DNA of 64,000 nt. It comes from an uncultured Flavobacteriales bacterium (GTDB lineage: Bacteria > Bacteroidota > Bacteroidia > Flavobacteriales > UBA1820). The stretch is from positions 1 through 64,000 of the forward strand of contig CAUHQV010000006.1 of assembly GCA_959608625.1 (NCBI GenBank), read 5' to 3'. Both the position numbers and the translations under genes were made by a program. A model generated the notes under the pieces. That model was given only the letters and a program-made list of their open reading frames with translations, made no database searches and was not told the DNA's origin. Below, one piece after another: positions 14,522-22,952 of this stretch (positions are counted from its first letter, which is position 1; every line of letters begins with the position of its first letter).

Positions 14522-16498
14522 TTAGACTACCCGACCACCCAACTCTTCGTTCAGCCGCCGGCGTATCTCCGTTAGGCGCATCAGCGTCTGCTTGAGGCCT
14601 TCGAGGTCTTCAGAGGCCGTCTGCGGATCGGCCAACTGCGCCGATATATCCGCAATGATCGCCTTGACATGCGCCTCCCGGTACCTCAGCACAATATCGC
14701 GCGTATAGGCGGCCGCTACCGAAGTGAAATCCCGCACCGGCACTCCCATCCGATCCCATCCGGCTAGCTGGTGGTCTTCGCTTATCAGGGAAGAGACCAT
14801 ACCGATGACCGCAGGATCGTCCGCCTTCAGCAATTCCGAAGGGTCTATGGGATTTCCGGCCGCTACAACGGCTTTTACGCTGTTGTAAATATTCTCCAAG
14901 GCTTTGTCCCGCAGGGTGATCCCATCCACGGCCAGCGAATCCATGATCTCCCGGGCGATCGTCGTTCGATACGTATCGACATGTTCCCGCACCGATCCGC
15001 AGGGCTCTTCCTCACGGACTACCTCTTCCATCTCCACCTCTACGTCGCCGTACAGGAGCATAATACGCAACATATCGCGTTCGATAGGCCCGAAAGGGTC
15101 TACCTGAGTTTGTTCCGTTTTCTCGACCGTCAGGCGCTCGCGCATCCGGGCGTTGTCGGCGGCCCGTTTGGCCTGCGCTTCGTATTCGTGGCGGTTGCGG
15201 CTGTCTATCTGGGCCAGTTCGCGGAACAGGGAACTCTCCGACACATCCATGATGCGGGAAGCCTCACGCAGGTACACTTCCCGTTTGATATAGTCGGATA
15301 TTTTGGAGATGGACACCACGATATCGCGCACCAGGCGGGACTTGAGGATCGGGTCTCCGGCCGCCTCGTCCAGCAGGAGGCGGGCCTTGAAATCGATGAA
15401 GTCCGTCCGGTTCTTTTCCAGGTATCCTTTCAGCTCTTCGGCCGTATGCTTGCGGGCGAAGGAGTCCGGGTCGTCATTGTCGGGGAAAGTGAGCACCCGC
15501 ACGTTCATATCCGCCCCCAGAAGCATATCGATACCCCGGAACGAAGCCTTGATACCCGGCATATCCCCGTCGTACAGCACAGTGATATTCTGGGTAAGCC
15601 GTTTGACCAGCCGGATCTGCCCGTCGGTAAGCGAAGTCCCGGAAGAGGCCACTACGTTTTCCACCCCGGCCTGGTGCAGGGAGATAACATCCGTATAACC
15701 TTCGACCAAATAGCACGAATCCTGCTTCACAATGGCGTTCTTGGCCTGGAAAAGCCCGTAGAGGATGTCGCTCTTATGATAAATGGGGCTTTCCGGCGAA
15801 TTGAGGTATTTGGCGATGGTCTTTTCGCTTTGCATCGTCCGGGCCCCGAAACCGGCCACCCGTCCCGAGAACGAATGGATGGGGAATACCACCCGCCCGA
15901 GGAAACGGTCGTTATAACGCCCGTCCTCGCGTTTGATGGAAAGTCCCGTAGTCTCCAGGTATTCGGGCTTGTACCCGTCCTTGATCGCTGCTTCGGAGAA
16001 AGCCGACCACGCTTCCGGGGAATACCCGAGGGTGAATTTTTCGATGGTCGCGTCGGAGAAACCGCGCTGTCGGAAATAAGTGAGGCCTATATTGCGTCCG
16101 GCAGCCGTTTCGTGGAGTTGCTTTTTGAACCATCCGGCCGCATATTCGGTAACTACATATAGGCTTTCGCGTTCGTCGGCCGCCTGCCGTACTTCGGGAG
16201 ACACTTCCGTCTCCTCGATTTCGATGTTATATTTCTTGGCGATATAACGGATAGCCTCGGGATAGGTGCAATGCTCCACCTCCATCACGAAAGTGACCAT
16301 ATTGCCACCTTTTCCCGATGAAAAATCCTTCCAGATACCCTTGGCAGGGGATACGACGAACGACGGCGTCTTTTCGTCGTTGAACGGAGAAAGTCCCTTA
16401 TAGTTGGCCCCGGCGCGTTTGAGCACGACGAAATCACCCACCACCTCTTCAATGCGGGCGTCGGAAAAGACCCTGTCTATCGTTTGTTGGGAGATCAT
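14522..16498 (-). CDS. dnaG: DNA primase
   Basis: This 658-residue primase synthesises RNA primers at the replication fork. Domains: a CHC2-like N-terminal module (1-100), the catalytic Toprim core (VEGYTDVISL ~267, DGDMPGIKA ~311), and a C-terminal helicase-interaction region. The zinc ligands of the CHC2 module are all replaced. E. coli DnaG has C40, H43, C61 and C64, whereas here the equally spaced positions are S37, N40, D58 and S61 (GLSPFN ... WKDFSSG). I recall similar zinc-free forms in other Bacteroidota. Its ATG overlaps the upstream gene's stop (ATGA, 16495-16498). Confidence 0.95.
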   Translation of the reverse strand: MISQQTIDRVFSDARIEEVVGDFVVLKRAGANYKGLSPFNDEKTPSFVVSPAKGIWKDFSSGKGGNMVTFVMEVEHCTYPEAIRYIAKKYNIEIEETEVSPEVRQAADERESLYVVTEYAAGWFKKQLHETAAGRNIGLTYFRQRGFSDATIEKFTLGYSPEAWSAFSEAAIKDGYKPEYLETTGLSIKREDGRYNDRFLGRVVFPIHSFSGRVAGFGARTMQSEKTIAKYLNSPESPIYHKSDILYGLFQAKNAIVKQDSCYLVEGYTDVISLHQAGVENVVASSGTSLTDGQIRLVKRLTQNITVLYDGDMPGIKASFRGIDMLLGADMNVRVLTFPDNDDPDSFARKHTAEELKGYLEKNRTDFIDFKARLLLDEAAGDPILKSRLVRDIVVSISKISDYIKREVYLREASRIMDVSESSLFRELAQIDSRNRHEYEAQAKRAADNARMRERLTVEKTEQTQVDPFGPIERDMLRIMLLYGDVEVEMEEVVREEEPCGSVREHVDTYRTTIAREIMDSLAVDGITLRDKALENIYNSVKAVVAAGNPIDPSELLKADDPAVIGMVSSLISEDHQLAGWDRMGVPVRDFTSVAAAYTRDIVLRYREAHVKAIIADISAQLADPQTASEDLEGLKQTLMRLTEIRRRLNEELGGRVV

Positions 16499-18177
16499 TT
16501 TTCGGCTTGGGAAAGGATCCGTTCGAGTATTTTTTCAGTGACGATATAGGTAGGCTTCACCCCCGCCTCGCCCAAGGGGCCGGAAGCCAGGGTGAGCGAA
16601 GTGTCCAGCGGATTGTCGGAGGCGTAATACGCATACCGGAGCACCACATCGCGGGAAATATTGCCCCGGATACGGGAGTGCGCCTGAATGGCTTTCTGGT
16701 AGTGCGCTCCTTCCATTTCGAGCCCCACCGCGTGCCAGGACGAACGGTGGAAGAATTCGAGGACATCCTTATTTTGCAACGATGTTCCCAGCACGGTGAT
16801 CATCGAACCTTCGAACACCTTCAGCCCGCTGTCGCGGAAATCTTCGGCGCCCAAGGCATTGTCCAGCGGATAGTTGTCCGCCGTGCCTTCGAATATATAA
16901 GAGGTCGGGATCATAATGTCGCCCTTCCCTCCCTCGAGAATGCCCGCTTTGCCCATAATGGAGATAGACCGCACATCGAGGTATTTTTTCCCGCCTTCGG
17001 GCAGGTCGATCGGTTTGAGGAGTTCATCCATGATCTCGAACGCCTGCTCCCCGAACGCATAGTCCAGCACAAACAGTACGGGAGCCTCTTTTTCCGGCAC
17101 TTTTTCAAACCGCTCCGCTAAGGAAGGCACTTTCCGGCAGTCGAATATCTGGACGTCGACGTTGGCCCCGGTCGTATCGGCGACGTAGGCCATGCCGTGC
17201 CCTTTCGCATATTGGGTCACCAGGTCCATCAAATGGCCGTTCTTCGGCTTGGAGAGGGCGACATAGAGGTTCTGGGGGATTTTTTCCCCGGCGTCTTCAA
17301 TAGCGCGGCGGGCATAGAGCAGGTTCATCGCACTGTGCATATTGGCGCTGACGATGTGCAAAGGCCGTTTTTCAAGCCCCAACTCCATCAGGCGCTTTTT
17401 CACGGTGGCGGCCCATAACTCCCCGTGCACATGGTGGCCGATACGCTCCCGCAAAAGGGACGAGAAAGTGATCTCCCGGTCTTTTCCTTCGAGGGCTTCC
17501 TGCATGGACAAACGCCCCATGTGGTAAACGATACTGAAAAGGCGGTCCGGATCGTCCGGCGTAGCGAATTTCGCATGGGCCGCCTGCACATCCTCGAACG
17601 AACGTCCGAGCAGGGTCGCCAGATAGGACAAATATACTTCGCGGGTGTTTTCTTCCAGGCGGATTTTTTCGGAGACCAGCGCCTCGATCTTACGCCATTC
17701 GCGGGATACGCCGCCCTCGTCCGGACGGGCATGCCGCATGATCTTATCCGCTTCGTTGTACAGGAAAGTCAGGTGTGTCAGCGCATCGTATATCTCCGAA
17801 CGTCCGTGGGTGACCTGCATATTCATTTGGTCGGCGTCGATGCGGAAACAGCAATGCCTGCGGCGTAGGGGGACGATACATTCGAAAGCTGCTTCGAAAC
17901 CTTCTTCGGAAGTGAAATGGATGTACCGGCATTCGTCGATACCGCGCGGCAAACGGTCGGTCACGTACAGCAACCCGTCCAGCTCGACCTTGTGCGGGTC
18001 GGCCAGGGAACCGTATATCTCCGGGGAAAGCTCCAGCAGGCTGCGCCGCAGGGATTGGCCGGAAATGCCCCCGGGTTTGTAAAAGCCCCGGTTGAACAAA
18101 TGGCGCATAGTGATGTATAAGCGCTCGATAGCGCTGCTGGATTCCTGGGCCCGTGTCCGCTTTTTCTGTGGCAGCAT
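16495..18177 (-). CDS. conserved Bacteroidota protein, DUF6909-like, possible nucleoside-phosphorylase-like domain
   Basis: This 560-residue soluble protein has no signal peptide or membrane segment. It resembles the uncharacterised Bacteroidota family I know as DUF6909 (N-terminus TRAQESSSAIERLYITMRHL, then LSPEIYGSLADPHKVELDGL). Near the C-terminus, AVGLEMEGAHYQKAI (~490-505) resembles the ribose-binding EMEG/EMES motif of nucleoside phosphorylases and AMP nucleosidases. It is preceded by a VLGTSLQNKDVLEF segment that could fit the same fold. That link is my inference. A TATCTTTA box (18205-18212) lies ~30 bp upstream. The stop overlaps the dnaG start, so the two are translationally coupled. 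Confidence 0.7.
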   Translation of the reverse strand: MLPQKKRTRAQESSSAIERLYITMRHLFNRGFYKPGGISGQSLRRSLLELSPEIYGSLADPHKVELDGLLYVTDRLPRGIDECRYIHFTSEEGFEAAFECIVPLRRRHCCFRIDADQMNMQVTHGRSEIYDALTHLTFLYNEADKIMRHARPDEGGVSREWRKIEALVSEKIRLEENTREVYLSYLATLLGRSFEDVQAAHAKFATPDDPDRLFSIVYHMGRLSMQEALEGKDREITFSSLLRERIGHHVHGELWAATVKKRLMELGLEKRPLHIVSANMHSAMNLLYARRAIEDAGEKIPQNLYVALSKPKNGHLMDLVTQYAKGHGMAYVADTTGANVDVQIFDCRKVPSLAERFEKVPEKEAPVLFVLDYAFGEQAFEIMDELLKPIDLPEGGKKYLDVRSISIMGKAGILEGGKGDIMIPTSYIFEGTADNYPLDNALGAEDFRDSGLKVFEGSMITVLGTSLQNKDVLEFFHRSSWHAVGLEMEGAHYQKAIQAHSRIRGNISRDVVLRYAYYASDNPLDTSLTLASGPLGEAGVKPTYIVTEKILERILSQAEK

Positions 18178-18270
18178 TTTCCTTTCAGTTTTTGGTCTGG
18201 AAGGTAAAGATACGATTTTTTATGTTAATCCGGATACCGTGCCCTATTGGACAGCAAGCGCCGCACACCA

Positions 18271-20139
18271 TCAGAACAATTCGTCGTCGCGGCTCATTTC
18301 GACCACTTTTTCCCGGTAGGCCGAAAGCAGCCGTCCACGGGAAACGAAACCTACATACCGGTTGTGGTAGCCCACTACGGGAAGATTCCACGCGCCCGTC
18401 TTGTGGAATTTGTGGGCGATCGTTTCCATCGAATCCTTTTCCTGTTCAATCACCGCCGGGGGCTGTTGCATCATATTGCCCACGTTGATCTTCTGGTAAA
18501 GGGCCGTATCGAACATCACGGAGCGGATATCGTCCAAAAGGACGATACCGAGAAAGTGGTTGTGCCGGGACACCACCGGGAAAATATTGCGGCACGATTT
18601 GGAAATGGCGTCATGCACCACATCCCCGAGAGTCGCCTCGATAGGTATCTTGATAAAATCTTTCTCGATCAGGCAGTCCAGATCCATTTCCCGGAGAATG
18701 GCCTTGTCTTTGTCCCGGCCGGGCAGGTCGCCTTTCTTTGCCAGTTCCTCGGTATAAACGCTGTATTTGGTATAGAATTTGGTAATAACGAACGACAGGG
18801 CGGAAACGACCATCAGCGGAGCGATCAATACGTACCCTCCCGTGGTCTCCGCGATCAAAAAGACGGCCGAAAGCGGGGATTGCATCACTCCGGCCATCAT
18901 GCCGGCCATCCCCACCAAGGCAAAATTGGAGAGCGAAAGCGCCGCATCCGGATGGATGATATTCACCGCCCGGGCGAACGCCAGGCCCGCCACAGCGCCC
19001 ATGAAAAGCGTCGGAGCGAACGTACCGCCGATACCCCCGGCTCCGAAGGTCGCCGTAGTGGCGATCATCTTCAGGTACAGCATGACCACCAGGATCACCA
19101 CGGCCATCCACGGATTGTCCGGGAAGCCTATTGTCCAGCTAAGTCCTGTGACCGACATATAGTCTTCGGCCAGCAAACTGTTGATCGTCGAATAGCCGTC
19201 GCCGTACAGCGGGGGCATGAGATAGATCAAACAGCCCAAACCCAGACCGCCTACCAGCAGGCGCACATAGGTATTGCGGAGGTTTTGTTCAAAAAACCGT
19301 CCGATACGGGAATACAATTTCGTAAAATGGATAGAGGCTATCGCCATGAAAAGGGCCAGAAGCACGTAATAAAATATGCTTTCCAAATGGAAGGCCGCAT
19401 CCTGCGTAAAATCGAGCGTCAGGGTCTGCCCCATGAAAAAATAGGAAACCAATATCCCGGTGGCGGAAGCGAGGATCAGCGGGATGAGCGAGGCCATCGT
19501 CAGGTCGAGAGCGAAGACTTCTATCACGAAAATGACCCCCGTTACCGGGACCTTGAATATGGCCGCCAGCGCCGCCGCCGTACCGCAGGCCAGCAGCAGA
19601 GTGCGGGTCTTGGTATCCAGGTTGAGCATACGGGCGAAATTGGAGCCGATGGCCGCGCCCGTACTTACCGCAGGCCCCTCGAGTCCTACCGAACCACCGA
19701 AACCGACCGTAAGGGGGGAGGAAATAAGCGACGAATACGTGGAGCGGAACGGCAGGATGGATTTGCCTCGAGAAATGGAATACAGCACATCGGGTATCCC
19801 ATGCCCTACGCCCCGGCGCACCACGTATTTGATTACCAACAGGGTCAGGGTGATACCGATGATAGGGAATGCGAAATAGAACTCATTGAATCCCAAGTTT
19901 CCTACCAGGGTATTCTCTACAAAATTCTGAATAAAGTGCGTGAAGTTCTTCAGAATAACGGAACTAAGTCCACCCAGGAGTCCTACGATGACCGCAGAAA
20001 TAAGCACCAGGCGACGCAGGGACATGTGCTTGTAGCGCCATATGATCAGACGGCGGAATGCCTCCCTGTTGGAAAATATCCTCAGGGAGTACCTCGTCCA
20101 TACCTTTACGGAGTGCCACCATGTCCGTTTGCGTGTCAT
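18271..20139 (-). CDS. ClC-family chloride channel/transporter with CBS domains
   Basis: This 622-residue inner-membrane protein has the ClC pore (residues ~45-450) and two C-terminal cytoplasmic CBS domains (~480-610) that usually sense nucleotides. Pore motifs: GHGIP in place of GSGIP, GSVGLEGP with the gating Glu (~150), and GGTFAP (~375). The inner proton-pathway glutamate of E. coli ClC-ec1 (E203, in FIIEEM) is Val here (FVIEVF, ~207), as in animal ClC channels, hinting at channel rather than H+/Cl- antiport behaviour. It lies upstream of the DUF6909-like gene, 93 bp away on the same strand, and downstream of aspS... in transcript order aspS, then ClC after a 39-bp gap's far side is not implied: ClC is read after aspS with 39 bp between them. 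Confidence 0.92.
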   Translation of the reverse strand: MTRKRTWWHSVKVWTRYSLRIFSNREAFRRLIIWRYKHMSLRRLVLISAVIVGLLGGLSSVILKNFTHFIQNFVENTLVGNLGFNEFYFAFPIIGITLTLLVIKYVVRRGVGHGIPDVLYSISRGKSILPFRSTYSSLISSPLTVGFGGSVGLEGPAVSTGAAIGSNFARMLNLDTKTRTLLLACGTAAALAAIFKVPVTGVIFVIEVFALDLTMASLIPLILASATGILVSYFFMGQTLTLDFTQDAAFHLESIFYYVLLALFMAIASIHFTKLYSRIGRFFEQNLRNTYVRLLVGGLGLGCLIYLMPPLYGDGYSTINSLLAEDYMSVTGLSWTIGFPDNPWMAVVILVVMLYLKMIATTATFGAGGIGGTFAPTLFMGAVAGLAFARAVNIIHPDAALSLSNFALVGMAGMMAGVMQSPLSAVFLIAETTGGYVLIAPLMVVSALSFVITKFYTKYSVYTEELAKKGDLPGRDKDKAILREMDLDCLIEKDFIKIPIEATLGDVVHDAISKSCRNIFPVVSRHNHFLGIVLLDDIRSVMFDTALYQKINVGNMMQQPPAVIEQEKDSMETIAHKFHKTGAWNLPVVGYHNRYVGFVSRGRLLSAYREKVVEMSRDDELF

Positions 20140-20178
20140 GCCATTAGTTTTACGCCTGCCTTATACAGGCGTCCGGTT

Positions 20179-21927
20179 TTATTGTTTCTTGATGTTCAGG
20201 CTCAGTTCGTCGAGCTGTTCGGCCGCCAAAGGCGCCGGAGCGTCTATCATCACATCCCGCCCGGAATTGTTCTTGGGGAACGCGATGAAGTCGCGGATGA
20301 TCTCGTTGCCGCCCAGCAGGGCCACCAAACGGTCGAGCCCGAAAGCCAGTCCGCCGTGGGGAGGCGCGCCGTAGCGGAACGCATTCATCAGGAACCCGAA
20401 CTGGTCTTCGGCCTTCTCCGGAGTGAAGCCCAAATGGCGGAACATCAGCATCTGGGTCTCCCGGTCGTGGATACGGATCGATCCTCCGCCTACTTCGTTG
20501 CCGTTGAGCACGATATCATAGGCGTTGGCCCGCACGGCCCCAGGATCTGTATCGAGCAGCGGAATATCTTCCAGTTTGGGCGAAGTGAACGGATGGTGCA
20601 TCGCGTAAAAACGCTGCGTTTCCTCGTCCCACTCGAACAGCGGGAAGTCTACCACCCACAACGGGGCGAACACGCCGGGGTTGCGAAGCCCCAGGCGTGT
20701 AGCCATTTCCATGCGCAGGGCGCCGAGCGCCTTGCGGGTCTTGTCCGCCGGGCCGGCCATCACCAGCATCAGGTCGCCGGCTTTGGCGCCCATTTGCCCG
20801 GCTATCTTTTCGAGGTCTTCGGGGGAGTAGAATTTGTCGACGGACGATTTGAATGTCCCGTCCGTATTGTGTTTGATATAGACCAGGCCGCTGCCACCTA
20901 TCTGCGGGCGCTTTACCCACTCGGTCAGTTCATCGGTCTGCTTGCGGGAATAGTCGGCACATCCTTCCACCACGATACCCACGACCAGCGGGGCATTGTC
21001 GAACACGGAAAAGCCCTTGCCTTTCACCAGGTCGTTCAGCTCGTGGAAATGCATATCGAACCGGATATCCGGCTTGTCCGAGCCGTAGAGCCGCATCGCG
21101 TCGGCATATGTCATGCGCGGGAGTTTTTCCACCTCCACTCCGCGTATTTCCTTTAGCAAATGCTTGAAAAGTCCCTCGAACGTATCGAGGATATCTTCCT
21201 GCTCCACGAACGACATCTCGCAGTCCACCTGGGTGAACTCCGGCTGGCGGTCGGCCCGCAGGTCTTCGTCGCGGAAACATTTGACGATCTGATAGTATTT
21301 GTCGATGCCTGCCACCATCAGCAGTTGCTTGAATGTCTGGGGAGACTGCGGCAGGGCGTAGAATTCGCCGGGGTTCATCCGCGAAGGCACCACGAAGTCG
21401 CGGGCGCCTTCCGGAGTGGATTTGATCAGGTACGGGGTTTCGACGTCGATGAAGCCTTGCTCCGAAAGATACTTGCGCACCGCCATCGATACCTGCGCAC
21501 GCAATAGCAGATTGTTCTTCACCGGGTTGCGGCGGATGTCCAGGTAACGGTACCGCATACGCAGGTCGTCCCCGCCGTCCGATTCGTCCTCGATCGTGAA
21601 AGGAGGTACTTCGCTGGTGTTGAGCACCGTCAGTTTTTCGACGAAAAGCTCTATATCGCCGGTGGGATTGTTCGGGTTTTTCGAAGCGCGTTCCACGACC
21701 GTACCCTCGGCTTGTACCACGTATTCACGGCCCAGTTTCTTGGCGGCATCCATCAGCCCGGCGGCCGATTTTTCGTTGAAAGCCAACTGGGTAATGCCGT
21801 AGCGGTCGCGAAGATCTATGAATACCATCTGGCCGAGGTCGCGGATATGCTGTACCCAGCCCGAGAGAGTTACTTTTTGTCCTGTGTGAGCGGCGGTAAG
21901 CTGGCCGCAGGTGTGCGTTCTGAACAT
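20179..21927 (-). CDS. aspS: aspartate--tRNA ligase
   Basis: This 582-residue class II synthetase is of the bacterial type. An N-terminal OB-fold anticodon domain (GWVQHIRDLGQMVFIDLRDRYG) is followed by the class II core with motif 2 (QPEFTQVDCEMSF preceded by KCFRDEDLRADR), the bacterial GAD insert (~300-410), and motif 3 (GLAFGLDRLVALL). Whether it is discriminating or also charges tRNA-Asn cannot be told from the sequence alone. A -7 box TAATTTTG (21953-21960) lies 25 bp upstream of the ATG. ClC lies 39 bp downstream on the same strand with a small stem-loop (20152-20172) between them. Confidence 0.96.
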   Translation of the reverse strand: MFRTHTCGQLTAAHTGQKVTLSGWVQHIRDLGQMVFIDLRDRYGITQLAFNEKSAAGLMDAAKKLGREYVVQAEGTVVERASKNPNNPTGDIELFVEKLTVLNTSEVPPFTIEDESDGGDDLRMRYRYLDIRRNPVKNNLLLRAQVSMAVRKYLSEQGFIDVETPYLIKSTPEGARDFVVPSRMNPGEFYALPQSPQTFKQLLMVAGIDKYYQIVKCFRDEDLRADRQPEFTQVDCEMSFVEQEDILDTFEGLFKHLLKEIRGVEVEKLPRMTYADAMRLYGSDKPDIRFDMHFHELNDLVKGKGFSVFDNAPLVVGIVVEGCADYSRKQTDELTEWVKRPQIGGSGLVYIKHNTDGTFKSSVDKFYSPEDLEKIAGQMGAKAGDLMLVMAGPADKTRKALGALRMEMATRLGLRNPGVFAPLWVVDFPLFEWDEETQRFYAMHHPFTSPKLEDIPLLDTDPGAVRANAYDIVLNGNEVGGGSIRIHDRETQMLMFRHLGFTPEKAEDQFGFLMNAFRYGAPPHGGLAFGLDRLVALLGGNEIIRDFIAFPKNNSGRDVMIDAPAPLAAEQLDELSLNIKKQ

Positions 21928-22291
21928 TTTATCATTATGGATTTTTCGTATGCAAAATTAGGCAATAAATCCCTTTTCCGGGACAATGTCCCGCTATATT
22001 TTACTGGCCGTCAAAGCGGGCAGAACAGGCTGTAAAAGGCCGGCTTTATGGCAATACCTTAAAATCATGCGCATCCATTCGTGCTTTGGCGTCGTCCGGA
22101 GTAAGACCGGGCGATCCGTTGCCGGGGCCATTTCATCCTCTGCCTATACAAAGATATGAAATCAAACGCTTTATACATAGAAAAAGGCGGAATCAAAAAA
22201 TCCGGCGATACGGTCACCGTTTGGGAAATCTTTCATAGTTTTGTCAGATAGTAGAAAAATCCGTCCGGAACTGAAAAAATAACGGAACCTG
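21928..22291. other. intergenic region aspS / lspA with divergent -7 boxes
   Basis: The 364-bp spacer holds three -7 boxes: TAATTTTG (-, 21953-21960) near aspS, TATCTTTG (-, 22149-22156) further up, and TAGTTTTG (+, 22236-22243) for lspA. None has a -33 TTTG at ideal spacing. Between the two minus-strand boxes lies one small open frame, listed separately. No tRNA, terminator or known RNA was recognised. Confidence 0.5.
21994..22131 (-). CDS. possible 45-residue small protein or leader peptide upstream of aspS
   Basis: An ATG frame of 45 codons reads MAPATDRPVLLRTTPKHEWM and continues to KI, ending at TAG 21994-21996. It starts about 15 nt after the expected transcript start of the -7 box at 22149-22156. 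An aggcagga stretch lies upstream that could act as a ribosome site. The product is basic with no recognised family. It could be a leader peptide of aspS or simply chance, since an overlapping frame also reads as plausible protein. Confidence 0.22.
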   Translation of the reverse strand: MAPATDRPVLLRTTPKHEWMRMILRYCHKAGLLQPVLPALTASKI

Positions 22292-22924
22292 TTGAAAAAA
22301 GTATTTTACATCAGCCTGCTCGTGCTGGTCGCCGACCAGGCCCTTAAATTCTGGGTAAAGACCCACATGTACCTGGGCGAAAAGATCGCCGTAACCTCCT
22401 GGTTTGATCTGCATTTTGTAGAAAATCCGGGCATGGCTTTCGGAATGGAATTCGGCGGCGACGGCGGCAAACTGGCCCTGACTATTTTTCGCATCATCCT
22501 ATCCGGCCTGCTCCTTTTCTGGATATGGACTCTGGCCAACCGGAAAGCACCCAACATCCTGGTGATCCCCCTGACCCTGATATTTGCCGGAGCGGTGGGC
22601 AATGTCTTCGATTCAATGTTTTACGGGCTCATATTCAACGACCCGCCTTTCGGGGTGGCAACGTTTCTGCCCGAAGGGGGCGGATACGGGACATTCCTCC
22701 ACGGCAGGGTGGTCGATATGTTCTATGTCCACCTGTGGGAGGGCAACCTCCCTGCATGGTTGCCTATTTGGGGCGGGAAACCGTTCGTGTTCTTCCCGGC
22801 CGTGTTCAATATCGCGGACATCGCCGTATCGGTGGGTATCATTCTGCTGCTCATCTTCCAGCGCAAGGCTTTCGACCGGAAAAATTCCTACCAGAAATCC
22901 GACCGTTACGTAAAAGATTTTTAA
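22292..22924 (+). CDS. lspA: lipoprotein signal peptidase (signal peptidase II)
   Basis: This 210-residue inner-membrane aspartyl protease cleaves signal peptides of prolipoproteins after lipidation. It has four membrane segments, and the catalytic Asp residues lie in GNVFDSMFYG (~106) and FNIADIAVS (~175). The conserved VENPGMAFGM and N-terminal DQALKFW motifs are present. It is longer than E. coli LspA because of a loop between the two Asp motifs (PEGGGYGTFLHGR), as seen in Bacteroidota. The start is TTG at 22292; no ATG fits the family N-terminus. A -7 box TAGTTTTG lies at 22236-22243. A glucosaminidase gene follows after 28 bp. Confidence 0.94.
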   Translation: MKKVFYISLLVLVADQALKFWVKTHMYLGEKIAVTSWFDLHFVENPGMAFGMEFGGDGGKLALTIFRIILSGLLLFWIWTLANRKAPNILVIPLTLIFAGAVGNVFDSMFYGLIFNDPPFGVATFLPEGGGYGTFLHGRVVDMFYVHLWEGNLPAWLPIWGGKPFVFFPAVFNIADIAVSVGIILLLIFQRKAFDRKNSYQKSDRYVKDF

Positions 22925-22952
22925 CCGAAAACCCCTATAACCACCCATATCC

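Noticed and set aside
14771..16162. A 463-codon open frame on the + strand
   Set aside because: Antisense to dnaG; low-complexity composition and no family signature.
20152..20172. Stem-loop between aspS and the ClC gene as a terminator
   Set aside because: A 7-bp stem with no T-tract in the direction of transcription; may be read through.
18247..21156. A 969-codon open frame on the + strand
   Set aside because: It lies antisense to the ClC gene and part of aspS, both with full motifs. The product is low-complexity, rich in H/R/Q/G, as expected for an antisense frame in GC-rich coding DNA.
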